Shown here piece by piece: positions 37,978 through 46,368 of a stretch of 64,000 nucleotides of DNA. The position numbers and the translations under genes are program-made. Origin of the DNA: Glaciimonas sp. CA11.2 (lineage in GTDB: Bacteria > Pseudomonadota > Gammaproteobacteria > Burkholderiales > Burkholderiaceae_D); NCBI RefSeq assembly GCF_034314045.1, contig NZ_JAVIWL010000001.1:1426001-1490000 (forward strand). Direction: 5' to 3'. How positions within the stretch are numbered: the stretch's first letter is position 1; each line of letters opens with the position of its first letter. The notes beneath the pieces were generated by a model. The model made no database searches. It was given only the letters and a program-made list of their open reading frames with translations, and was not told where the DNA came from.

Positions 37978-39273
37978 CTATTTTGATGCCGTGAACAGCG
38001 TCAACAAACCGCCCAAAAACAAGCATCCGGCAAGCATATAAACGCCGCTGTCGAGCGTACCGGTAATCCCTTTGACCCAACCTATCAGCGCCGGCCCGAC
38101 AAAGCCAGACAGATTACCGAATGAGTTGATCAACGCAATCCCGGCCGCCGCACCCGCGCCGCCAAGATAGGCAGTCGGCAGACTCCAGAAAATCGGCAGC
38201 ACGCTTAAGATCCCCATTGTTGCAATCGACATGCCCATTAAAGCGATCGGTACGTTGGCGCTAAACTTCACGCTGATGATAAATCCGATGGTTCCGATGA
38301 CGGCCGGGACGAAGATGTGCCAGCGCCGCTCACCACGGCGATCCGCGCTGCGGGCGATCAATAACATAGGTATTACACCAGCCGCCCATGGCAATGCGCT
38401 GAGCAGGCCAATGTCGAGCGCGTCTTTTACGCCAGCGGCCTTGATGATGGTTGGCAACCAGAAGCTAATACCGTACAGAGAGAACACGAACAGAAAATAA
38501 ATCAGGCTTAGCAACCAGGTACGGGCACTCCCAAAAGCCTTGCCTGTGCCCGAATGGGTCTTAGTCGCTTCTTCTTTTTGCATGAGGGCGATGATTTCGC
38601 GTTTTTCTAATTCGGTAAGCCACTTGGCATCTGCAACGTTGTCATCCAGATAGCGAAACAGAAAAAATCCCGCAATCACGGTAGGAAGGCCTTCGATCAA
38701 AAACATCCATTGCCATCCTGAAAGTCCCCCGATACCGTGGGTATCGCGCAAAATCCAACCAGACAGCGGACCACCGATCAGACCGGATAAAGGAAGTGCC
38801 AACAGGAATAACGATGTAGCACGTCCGCGTCGGTCAGCTGGATACCAGCGGGTGAGGTAATAAATGATGCCCGGGAAAAAGCCCGCTTCGGCCACGCCCA
38901 GCAAAAAGCGCAAAACATAAAATGACGTCGCACCCTGAACGAACATCATCGCCGCCGACAGAAGGCCCCAAGTCACTAAAATACGCGCCAGCCAACGTCG
39001 TGGGCCGACTTTATGCATGATGATATTGCTGGGTACTTCAAAGAAAAAATAGCCGATGAAGAATACACCGGCACCAAGTCCATACACAGCATCGGTAAAA
39101 TGCAGCTCGCCGAGCATCTGCAGTTTGGCGAAACCGATGTTGACGCGATCCAGATACGACAGGATGTAGCAGAATAAAAGAAACGGGATCAGGCGCAAGC
39201 TAATTTTTTTGTATATTTGGTCGATGCCAGTCGACGCGTTAAATCGCACGCCCTCGGCAGTGGTGTCATTCAT
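37978..39273 (-). CDS. MFS transporter, ACS type (tartrate / 4-hydroxyphenylacetate permease-like)
   Basis: 431 residues with 12 predicted helices. ACS signatures: YLDRVNIGFAKLQM after helix 1, VAEAGFFPGIIYYLTRWYPADRRGRA near 130, and PLSGWILRDTHGIGGLSGWQWMF near 180. Such carriers import organic acids with H+. Encoded 213 bp downstream of the FAD oxidase on the same strand, so it may import a 2-hydroxy acid for that enzyme. GGAGA before the ATG. Confidence 0.88.
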   Translation of the reverse strand: MNDTTAEGVRFNASTGIDQIYKKISLRLIPFLLFCYILSYLDRVNIGFAKLQMLGELHFTDAVYGLGAGVFFIGYFFFEVPSNIIMHKVGPRRWLARILVTWGLLSAAMMFVQGATSFYVLRFLLGVAEAGFFPGIIYYLTRWYPADRRGRATSLFLLALPLSGLIGGPLSGWILRDTHGIGGLSGWQWMFLIEGLPTVIAGFFLFRYLDDNVADAKWLTELEKREIIALMQKEEATKTHSGTGKAFGSARTWLLSLIYFLFVFSLYGISFWLPTIIKAAGVKDALDIGLLSALPWAAGVIPMLLIARSADRRGERRWHIFVPAVIGTIGFIISVKFSANVPIALMGMSIATMGILSVLPIFWSLPTAYLGGAGAAAGIALINSFGNLSGFVGPALIGWVKGITGTLDSGVYMLAGCLFLGGLLTLFTASK

Positions 39274-39486
39274 TTTTTGTCTCCGACTTGTTTATCCGGT
39301 TTGAACCGGTTTTAATAGTGTGTTATTTAAAGCTGCGAAATTAACGTTAAAAAGCTGCCGTGAACTACCTTCCAAAAAATCTATTCTTATTCTGCTAACG
39401 CAGTTTTCCGTTGAAATCGGCATTGACCAAAGAGGAATGAATCCTCGTTCGCCCCTTGGCAATCGCTGATCTTTGCCGCCTGAACA

Positions 39487-40902
39487 TTACTTCAGTTCAA
39501 ATATTTTGCCGGGATTCATCAAATTCAGTGGGTCCAGCGCGCGCTTGATCGCACGCATCACATCTAACGCATCGTCACCGTGCTCGGTTTTTAGAAAATC
39601 CATTTTGTGCATGCCGATTCCGTGTTCGCCAGTACAAGTGCCACCCACGGCAAGAGCGCGCTCAACGATATTGGCGTTGATGCGCTCTGCTTCTATCCGC
39701 TCTTCCGGCTTATTCGGATCAATCAGGATAATGACGTGGAAGTTGCCGTCACCCACATGGCCCACGATCGGGCAAGAGAGCGATGAGGCCTGCAAATCCA
39801 CATCCGTCGCCATCACACATTCAGCCAGACGCGAAATCGGTACGCAAACGTCAGTGACCACAGCCTGACAACCAGGCTTGAGTTGTAACGCAGCAAAGTA
39901 GGCGTTATGCCGTGCGTTCCATAGCTTCTTGCGATCTTCAGGTTGCGTTGCCCATTCGAACTGATGGCCGCCGTGTTCTGCAGCAATCTGCTGAACAGTC
40001 TCGGCCTGTTCCTTGACGCCATTTTCGCTACCGTGGAATTCGAAAAAAAGTGTCGGCATTTCTGCCAATTCGAGTTTGTCGTGCCGGTTAATCGCCTTAA
40101 TCGACAACGCATCGACGAACTCGACCCGCGCAATCGGCACGCCCATCTGGATCGTTTCGATCACCGTCTGCACCGCATCCGCAATCGTAAGAAAAGCGCA
40201 TACCGCGGCCGAAATCGCTTCCGGCTGCGGATAAACGCGCAGCGTGATCTCGGTGATGATGCCCAGCGTGCCTTCACTGCCGATATACACACGGGTCAGA
40301 TCGTAACCAGCCGAGGATTTTTTGGCCCTTGTTCCGGTATGGATAATCTTACCCTCGGGCGTCACCACGGTCAGGGCCAGCACATTCTCCCGCATGGTCT
40401 GGTATCGCACCGCATTGGTACCCGACGCGCGCGTGGCGCACATACCGCCAATGGAGGCATCAGCGCCCGGATCAATCGGGAAGAACAGGCCGGTATGTTT
40501 GATTTCTTCGTTCAATTGCTTCCGCAAAACACCCGCCTGCACGGTCACCGTCAAATCATCGGCATGCACTGCAACCACGGCGTTCATACCGCTAAGGTCA
40601 AGACTGAGACCGCCGTGCGGTGCCAGAACATGTCCTTCAATCGACGTTCCTGCGCCAAATGGAATCAGCGGAACACGGTGTTCGTGGCACAACCGCATAA
40701 CGGCCGCCGCCTCTTCCGTGGTCTTGACAAAGGCTACGGCGTCCGGAGCGATGATCCCGAACGGCGATTCGTCCTTGCCGTGGTGTTCGCGCACGGGCAG
40801 CGAGAGTGTAAATCGCGCGCCAAGCAAGACGGTCATCGCTTCGCAAAATGGCACGGGAAGAATTCGAGCGCTCAAAGGCGCAATTTTTGGCATGGCTGTC
40901 AT
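39487..40902 (-). CDS. FAD-binding D-2-hydroxyacid dehydrogenase, GlcD / D-lactate dehydrogenase (cytochrome) type
   Basis: 471 residues. The FAD-binding_4 (PCMH) domain has PFGAGTSIEGHVLAPHGG near residue 77 and GADASIGGMCATRASGTNAVRY near 125. The FAD-linked oxidase C-terminal domain includes GHVGDGNFHV and ends with GEHGIGMHKMDFL and LDPLNLMNPGKIF. It oxidises a D-2-hydroxy acid to a 2-oxo acid. No glcE/glcF is next to it, so it is the single-subunit D-lactate dehydrogenase-like form. Start ATG has GGAGA upstream; a LysR gene diverges from it. Confidence 0.88.
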   Translation of the reverse strand: MTAMPKIAPLSARILPVPFCEAMTVLLGARFTLSLPVREHHGKDESPFGIIAPDAVAFVKTTEEAAAVMRLCHEHRVPLIPFGAGTSIEGHVLAPHGGLSLDLSGMNAVVAVHADDLTVTVQAGVLRKQLNEEIKHTGLFFPIDPGADASIGGMCATRASGTNAVRYQTMRENVLALTVVTPEGKIIHTGTRAKKSSAGYDLTRVYIGSEGTLGIITEITLRVYPQPEAISAAVCAFLTIADAVQTVIETIQMGVPIARVEFVDALSIKAINRHDKLELAEMPTLFFEFHGSENGVKEQAETVQQIAAEHGGHQFEWATQPEDRKKLWNARHNAYFAALQLKPGCQAVVTDVCVPISRLAECVMATDVDLQASSLSCPIVGHVGDGNFHVIILIDPNKPEERIEAERINANIVERALAVGGTCTGEHGIGMHKMDFLKTEHGDDALDVMRAIKRALDPLNLMNPGKIFELK

Positions 40903-41059
40903 GGTGCATCTCCGTTATGTTGCAGAGCCGAACTCTGGCGGTTCTAAGGCTAGGCTTCTGGTAAGTATGAATTGGAAATCAGGTTACTGTGGAAACAAGC
41001 GCCAGTGGTAATATCGATTGCATATCCTGCGTTCTCGTTTACAGATGGCTGCGAACTGA

Positions 41060-41137
41060 ATGCCATTAAGGCATGGCATAAGCAGGATGGCATTAGAGTG
41101 ACATGAGAGCGACACAAGAGTGACATAAGCGACACAG
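41060..41137. repeat. Small inverted and tandem repeats in the LysR-GlcD intergenic region
   Basis: ATGCC/GGCAT (41060-41074) forms a short dyad around ATTAA. Two imperfect tandem units follow, both opening AGAGTGACAT and ending CGACACA (about 41095-41137; 22 and 20 bp). They lie between divergent genes, where LysR-type operators are expected. Confidence 0.4.
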
Positions 41138-41205
41138 AGCGTTAGCAATGTAACAAATAATTAGCCATCAACATTATGTCGGTGTCGGCAGCGGAGACAA
41201 CTTAG

Positions 41206-42171
41206 TTGGAAATCAGGCAAATCAAATATTTCCTCGCCGTGGTCGACAGTGGCAGCGTCTCGCGTGCAGCCCGACGCTTGTTCGTGGCGCAATCCGCCCT
41301 TAGCAAACAAATCTCGGATCTGGAAATCGACCTCGACGTCAAATTGTTGCATCGCAGTCGCAGTGGCGTGTTTCCGACCGAAAGCGGCAAGGTGTTCTAC
41401 GAATACGGACAAGCTATTCTGAAACAGATAGGAGATGCCCGTGAAGCTGTCCATTTTTCGAGCGAAGCAATCGTCGGTAATGTCGTCATGGGTGTACCGC
41501 AAAGTGTCTCGGCAGCGCTAGCGTTACCGCTGATTAACGCGGTGCAGGCGCATTTACCCAACGTGTCCCTGCATATCAATGAGGAACTAACCGGCAATCT
41601 GCTGGAACAACTGTGGCAAGGGCGCGTTGATCTGTCTGTCTTTACGTCTAACATCCAGTTGCAGGGCTTTTCTTTCTCACCGATCGCGCAAGAGGATTTT
41701 TATCTGGTCAAGCCCGCCAAAGGCCCGAAGTCCACAACATGCGAAGAAGGTGACGTGTCACTGCAAGAAGCGCTTTCCGGGCAATTGATGCTGTCGGGCT
41801 TGCAACACAGCCACTGTATCCGCAGCATCATCGAAGAAACGGCGGTCAGACTAGACATGCAAATGCCGTCCTTGTTTGCCGAAATCAACTCGGTGCACAT
41901 TCTGAAAATCGCAGTTGAAGCCGGTCAGGGCAATACCATCATGCCGCTGGCACTAGTGCAGCAAGAAGTAACGCAGGGAAGACTGAAAGCCAAACGTATC
42001 GATCCGACCCAAATCTCGCGCACCTTGGGAATTTGTACCTCGAACAACATTCCTGCGACTAATGCGAAACGGGCAGTCGCGCAATTAATTGCACGCCTGG
42101 TGGGGGAGCTGAGCGCGAGTGGGAAGTGGCCATCGCTGCGGATGAGCAATCTGAAGGATGGCGCACTTTAG
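41206..42171 (+). CDS. LysR family transcriptional regulator (TTG start)
   Basis: 321 residues. The LysR HTH is at residues 1-60 (MEIRQIKYFLAVVDSGSVSRAARRLFVAQSALSKQISDLE, split here), followed by a substrate-binding domain with no signal peptide. The start is TTG at 41206, preceded by GGAG nine bases away, and gives the exact family N-terminus. Transcribed away from the GlcD-like oxidase, the usual arrangement for a LysR regulator and its target. Some NAC/CynR-like members resemble the sequence, but the ligand is unknown. Confidence 0.9.
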   Translation: MEIRQIKYFLAVVDSGSVSRAARRLFVAQSALSKQISDLEIDLDVKLLHRSRSGVFPTESGKVFYEYGQAILKQIGDAREAVHFSSEAIVGNVVMGVPQSVSAALALPLINAVQAHLPNVSLHINEELTGNLLEQLWQGRVDLSVFTSNIQLQGFSFSPIAQEDFYLVKPAKGPKSTTCEEGDVSLQEALSGQLMLSGLQHSHCIRSIIEETAVRLDMQMPSLFAEINSVHILKIAVEAGQGNTIMPLALVQQEVTQGRLKAKRIDPTQISRTLGICTSNNIPATNAKRAVAQLIARLVGELSASGKWPSLRMSNLKDGAL

Positions 42172-42582
42172 TATCTATCCCGCACGAAGTCGTTCAGCAC
42201 TGAAGTCGAGCGCGTTGCCAATATACTGGCAGTCACAGTCCCTGCATTGTCAAATATATACTGAAGATCCTATCTTCTACTTCATAAGTCGTTTTACGCG
42301 TTATTGATGAACGTTCTCGATGCACTTCAGTGAGAAGCCAATCCCCTCAAAAATTGAGAAGAGATAGCCGATGGCGGCGTGGCTGAGATTTGGCAAGGAA
42401 TGGAATAGGAATGCCAAAACAGTAACGGCCTTTTGCTTACCGTTCCAATTACTTAAATCGCTCGAGTTATTGGTCTTTCTTGAAGAATTTTCGCTGTATT
42501 CTCACCAACCCCAAAAAGTGTAACGCCCAAATTGTATCAGGCGTTTTTATCAACATTTTTTGCAACCATTCGAGAAGTTTAA
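42172..42582 (+). other. Intergenic region (411 bp) with a terminator-like hairpin
   Basis: The only structure seen is AACGCC/GGCGTT (42522-42527 with 42540-42545) followed by T5. It is a weak intrinsic terminator just 34 bp before the next gene and may instead form part of that gene's leader. No ORF with coding character. Confidence 0.35.
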
Positions 42583-43842
42583 GTGAACAAAATTAATATC
42601 AAATTACTCCTATTTTCAGTCGCGCTATTGATGGGCACAACTGCCTATTCCATGACTAAAGCCCCTGAAATTCAAGCACCCAGAAGTGAAAAACAACTGC
42701 CAGTTAAGTGGAAGACCAAAACAATTTCCAATCTTTCTGATCATATTTCTGAGTTAAAGACGTCAGACAAAAAACTATCACTGGAAAATATTACCTACGT
42801 TTCTGAAGGTAAGTCACTCACCGTCACCGATACGCTAACTGATACAGCGACACTTGGTTTGCTCGTGCTCAAGCAAGATCAGGTATTGCATGAGGAGTAT
42901 TTCGGAAATAGCACCCAGAAAACGCTCTTCCCATCCTACTCGATCAATAAATCGATCACGTCTGCGATGGTTGGTATTGCCTTGCATGATGGCACTATTC
43001 GATCGATTGACGATAGCGTGGCACAATACGCGCCCGTATTAGCCTCTTCGAGTTACAAAGACGTCTCGTTGCGCCATTTGCTACAAATGTCGAGCGGGAT
43101 AAAATTTAACGAAGGCTATGGCTTTGACGCAGACTATAAATGGATGATCACTTATCTTGGATGGCCTCCTAATACGCTGGATGGCTACATCGCAGGACGT
43201 GGACATATTGAAAATTTTGTGCCTGGCACATACTGGCATTACATCGGTATGGATCCTGCGGCATTGGCAACCGTGCTACGCGGTGCGACGGGTATGTCGA
43301 TGAGTGACTACATGCAAGAAAAATTGTGGACACCAGCGGGCATGGAAAGTATCGCCACATTAGAAACTGACCGTCATGGTCTTGAGATGGGTTTTTGCTG
43401 TACCAACATGACGCTACGCGACTTCGCCCGCTTCGGAAAAATTTACGCAAATCAAGGAAAAATTGGCGGTGTACAAATTGTGCCTGCGGCTTGGGTGAAA
43501 GAATCAACAACCCCTACTGACTATCGCTGCGGAAAATATGAGGATAAGGCGATCACTCCTGACGAGCCATGCTTAACCGCCGAAGGCGGTCGTGCCAACC
43601 CCGCGCAGGACAAAAGTGCCGATTCACCTAATACCATCATCGGTTACGGCTATATGTGGTGGGTGCCAAAAGATGGGAAAGAGGACTTTATAGCGGTCGG
43701 ATTAAAGGGCCAATTTATCTATGTCGACCCAAAGAAAAATCTGGTGATCGCCAAAGTTAGTAATGATCTGAACCTCGATAAAAAAGGATACACAGATCAG
43801 ATGCTGGCGATGTTTCGCGCCATTGGCGAAAAGGTTGAATAA
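42583..43842 (+). CDS. Exported serine hydrolase, beta-lactamase class C / 6-aminohexanoate hydrolase-like
   Basis: 419 residues with a GTG start. An N-terminal signal peptide (KLLLFSVALLMGTTAYS) indicates export. The S12 family Ser-x-x-Lys is SINK near residue 125. The segment equivalent to PGTxxxYSN reads PGTYWHYIGMD, so the Asn of the Tyr-x-Asn motif is absent, and the third box is LKGQ in place of HxG/KTG. Family members include esterases, aminohexanoate-dimer hydrolases and DD-peptidases; antibiotic hydrolysis is not implied. Monocistronic. Confidence 0.85.
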   Translation: MNKINIKLLLFSVALLMGTTAYSMTKAPEIQAPRSEKQLPVKWKTKTISNLSDHISELKTSDKKLSLENITYVSEGKSLTVTDTLTDTATLGLLVLKQDQVLHEEYFGNSTQKTLFPSYSINKSITSAMVGIALHDGTIRSIDDSVAQYAPVLASSSYKDVSLRHLLQMSSGIKFNEGYGFDADYKWMITYLGWPPNTLDGYIAGRGHIENFVPGTYWHYIGMDPAALATVLRGATGMSMSDYMQEKLWTPAGMESIATLETDRHGLEMGFCCTNMTLRDFARFGKIYANQGKIGGVQIVPAAWVKESTTPTDYRCGKYEDKAITPDEPCLTAEGGRANPAQDKSADSPNTIIGYGYMWWVPKDGKEDFIAVGLKGQFIYVDPKKNLVIAKVSNDLNLDKKGYTDQMLAMFRAIGEKVE

Positions 43843-44074
43843 TATTTTCCAGACGTAGAATGCCAAATCCGCTGGATTGCTGCAGCTTTGGTTTATAAGG
43901 CTGCAGCAGATTTGGTCCCGCCTCTCTTCACTCTGCACTCTCAACTAGCGCAAAAAATCAGAAATAGTGGAAAGTGCAAATTCTGCGACCTGCCTGACGC
44001 GGCCTGTTTTATCTTTCTTTCCGTTGTATCTGCAATCGGATTCAGTTCTGTTGCCGCTGGCGTCAACTACAGTG
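43843..44074. other. Short non-coding stretch before the fossil gene
   Basis: A 67-codon open frame at 43888-44091 has no recognisable family, no Shine-Dalgarno and runs into the degraded molybdopterin-subunit remnant, so I do not call it. Nothing else is evident. Confidence 0.3.
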
Positions 44075-44260
44075 CTTTAGACGTCGATTGATTCACAATT
44101 GGCAGCGCCCGCAGACGCTTTTCCATCGCATTAACATTACATTGACGGCCTCTGATACTAACTTCTTTATACGCGGTTGACCGATACCAGCCGTTTTCTG
44201 GCTAATGCCACAATGCACACATCTGCATAGAAATCTCGATGGCGTGGGCACTTATCTTAG
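44075..44260 (-). pseudogene. Fossil C-terminus of a molybdopterin-binding oxidoreductase subunit
   Basis: Read on the minus strand, this stretch aligns base by base with the 3' end of the intact gene at 46369-48669. GTCAATG, GGAAAAGCGTCTGCGG and GATCAATxGAC-type blocks are shared, and the alignment continues upstream through the segment coding for [15 protein letters not shown]. The copy has at least one single-base deletion, small indels and no open frame. About 185 bp survive. The intact gene lies ~2.1 kb away on the same strand, suggesting an ancient tandem duplication or a second operon now lost. Confidence 0.75.
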
Positions 44261-44445
44261 ATCGCTGTCAGCTGAACCATTACCTATAAATAAAATAAAT
44301 AAACGCCTGATTTCGGCGTTGACAAACACAACTTTGATTCCTAAAATTTAATAGTACTGCGCCAGTTGGGCGTAGTTTACCCACACCAACTCTGCACTTG
44401 CGCGGCGACCAAATTATATTTTGACTGATAATGAGGAGGCGCATC

Positions 44446-45504
44446 ATGGCAGTCGATCAAGAACGACTTCAGACTTTTATGGGGCGCATGGTGGGCGAGT
44501 TCGGCGCCGTCGCATCAGCGGCGCTGATATTGCTCGGTGACAAACTTGGTTTGTACCAGGCAATGGCAGGGCGCGGTCCCATGACTTCCTCCGAGCTTGC
44601 CACGCGCACCGGCATGACCGAGCGCTATCTGCGCGAATGGTTATCAGCACAGGCCGCAGCCGGGTTCGTTGAGTACCAATCATCTAGCCAAACGTATGAA
44701 CTACCCGCTGAACAGGCACTCTGTTTCGCTGACGAGACCAGCCCTGTCTTCATTCCTGGGTTCTTTCAGGTTTGCGAATCCATGTTTAATGATTTACCGT
44801 TAATCGAAGAAGCCTTTCGGACAGGTAAAGGCGTAGGCTGGCATCAGCATAGTCATGCACTTTTCCACGGAACCGAACGTTTTTTCCGTCCCGGTTATGC
44901 AGCCAATCTGATCAGTACATGGATACCGGCGCTGGACGGCGTGGATGCAAAACTAAAAGCCGGTGCATCAGTTGCAGATGTCGGTTGTGGGCATGGCTCC
45001 TCAACGATATTGATGGCGCAAGCTTATCCCCAATCCACCTTTGTCGGCTTTGATTACCATGAGCCATCAATTCAGTATGCCCGTCGCGCTGCAGAAAAAG
45101 CCGAGGTTACCGATAGAGTCAGATTTGAAGTAGCTGCCGCAAAAGATTTTCCTGGGCGCGACTACGAACTGGTGACTTTTTTCGATTGTTTGCACGACAT
45201 GGGAGATCCAATCGGTGCCGCCGAGCACGTCCGTCAATCACTCAAACCGGATGGCACATGGATGATTGTGGAACCGTTTGCGAATGATAGAACAGAAGAT
45301 AATTTTAATCCGGTCGGGCGCATTTTCTACGCTGCATCGACTTTGATTTGCACGCCCGCATCGCTATCGCAGGACGGTCAAATGGGTCTCGGTGCGCAAG
45401 CCGGAGAAAAGCGCTTAAAAGACGTTGTCGTCAAAGGTGGATTCCGTCATTTCCGTCGTGCCACCGAGACGCCGTTCAACTTAATATTGGAAGCGAGGCC
45501 CTGA
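44446..45504 (+). CDS. Class I SAM-dependent methyltransferase with N-terminal winged-helix domain
   Basis: 352 residues from the ATG at 44446, which has AGGAGG nine bases upstream (an earlier in-frame ATG overlaps that site). Residues 1-90 form a winged-helix-like dimerisation domain (MTSSELATRTGMTERYLREWL). The SAM motif I is VADVGCGHGSSTILMA near residue 180, and the acidic motif II region is FVGFDYHEPSI. The layout matches the Rv2258c-type small-molecule methyltransferases. Substrate unknown. Confidence 0.85.
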   Translation: MAVDQERLQTFMGRMVGEFGAVASAALILLGDKLGLYQAMAGRGPMTSSELATRTGMTERYLREWLSAQAAAGFVEYQSSSQTYELPAEQALCFADETSPVFIPGFFQVCESMFNDLPLIEEAFRTGKGVGWHQHSHALFHGTERFFRPGYAANLISTWIPALDGVDAKLKAGASVADVGCGHGSSTILMAQAYPQSTFVGFDYHEPSIQYARRAAEKAEVTDRVRFEVAAAKDFPGRDYELVTFFDCLHDMGDPIGAAEHVRQSLKPDGTWMIVEPFANDRTEDNFNPVGRIFYAASTLICTPASLSQDGQMGLGAQAGEKRLKDVVVKGGFRHFRRATETPFNLILEARP

Positions 45505-45691
45505 GAAGCTATCCGTGATCTAAAACCTCATCCAACTAAGCATCACGCACATTGTCAGCAGATAGTTCAGTGTTAAATCGTGACCACTCGGACCGTTTTG
45601 CACTCGGATTCTGGCAGGCAATTGCGGTGGGGCCGTAAGTGCTGTAGTCGAGCGCGATGCGGCTATTTGACCCTCGTTAAAGGAGTTCACC

Positions 45692-45913
45692 ATGACACGT
45701 AAATACATCGATTGCCGCGAATATCCAAGCGACTCAAACTGCTCGGTAGCGATTTCGGCGGACAATGATAAAGAACTGTTAGAAGCAGCGGTCCAGCATG
45801 CCGTCAGCGTGCATGGTCATGAGGATTCGCCTGAGTTACGGGGCCAGATTAGCCAGTTATTTAAGGAGGGCACGCCTCCGTTAGAAATTCGAAAAGATGC
45901 AGTGGCCGGTTAA
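45692..45913 (+). CDS. DUF1059 family small protein
   Basis: 73 residues matching DUF1059: the N-terminal MTRKYIDCREYPS with a conserved Cys, AISADNDKELLEAAVQHAV in the middle and a conserved HGHEDSPELRGQI near the end. The family is a predicted small metal-binding protein (Cys/His) of unknown role. Follows the methyltransferase by ~190 bp, and AAGGAG precedes the ATG. Confidence 0.85.
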   Translation: MTRKYIDCREYPSDSNCSVAISADNDKELLEAAVQHAVSVHGHEDSPELRGQISQLFKEGTPPLEIRKDAVAG

Positions 45914-45941
45914 AGGGTGCTGATTCAAGGATTCAATATAA

Positions 45942-45980
45942 ACTAGCGGCGACTAGCGGCGACTAGCGGCGACTAGCGGG
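45942..45980 (+). repeat. 10-bp tandem repeat, four copies
   Basis: ACTAGCGGCG repeats three times perfectly and a fourth time as ACTAGCGGG. It starts 28 bp after the DUF1059 stop. A slippage-prone microsatellite with no evident function. Confidence 0.9.
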
Positions 45981-46100
45981 TTGCGCGGTTGTTTTACAAC
46001 ACTGGACTATCAGGGTGTTTATTAAAGATTGTAAATGAGGTAAATGCAAACCAAATCACATTCACCATCAAGGTTAGTGCTGGTGCGGTTGTCTTTGAAT

Positions 46101-46145
46101 TTGACTTACCCCGACATTGGCGCTGACAATGTCGGGGTAAGTCAA
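46101..46145. repeat. Perfect 19-bp inverted repeat hairpin
   Basis: TTGACTTACCCCGACATTG (46101-46119) and its exact complement (46127-46145) enclose a 7-nt loop. Imperfect pairing extends outward: GTGCGGTTG...GAATTTG on the left is mirrored by AAATTC...AACCGCAACC on the right, giving arms of ~35-40 nt. It sits between convergent genes. No T-tract; a bidirectional terminator or a small mobile palindrome are the two readings. Confidence 0.7.
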
Positions 46146-46368
46146 AAACAAATTCAAATATAACCGCAACCGCCTTTAAAGTTTATGTAATTCAGTTTGT
46201 ATGAACGTCATCAAAAAAACTTATATGCAAACAGGCACGAAAGACTGGTAATGCATGAATCGGCAGCATCGCCACCGACTCAATCTTCCTTATTACCTGA
46301 CAATCACATTCCCAGATAATTCTACTTTTGCACATCAGCCGTCAAGATAAATCATTACCTCAAGATGA

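Noticed and set aside
39943..40947. A 334-codon open frame on the plus strand
   Set aside because: Antisense to the GlcD-like oxidase, no family features, Arg/His-rich composition typical of a shadow frame.
43888..44091. A 67-codon plus-strand frame before the fossil gene
   Set aside because: No Shine-Dalgarno, no family, and it runs into degraded coding sequence of the opposite strand.
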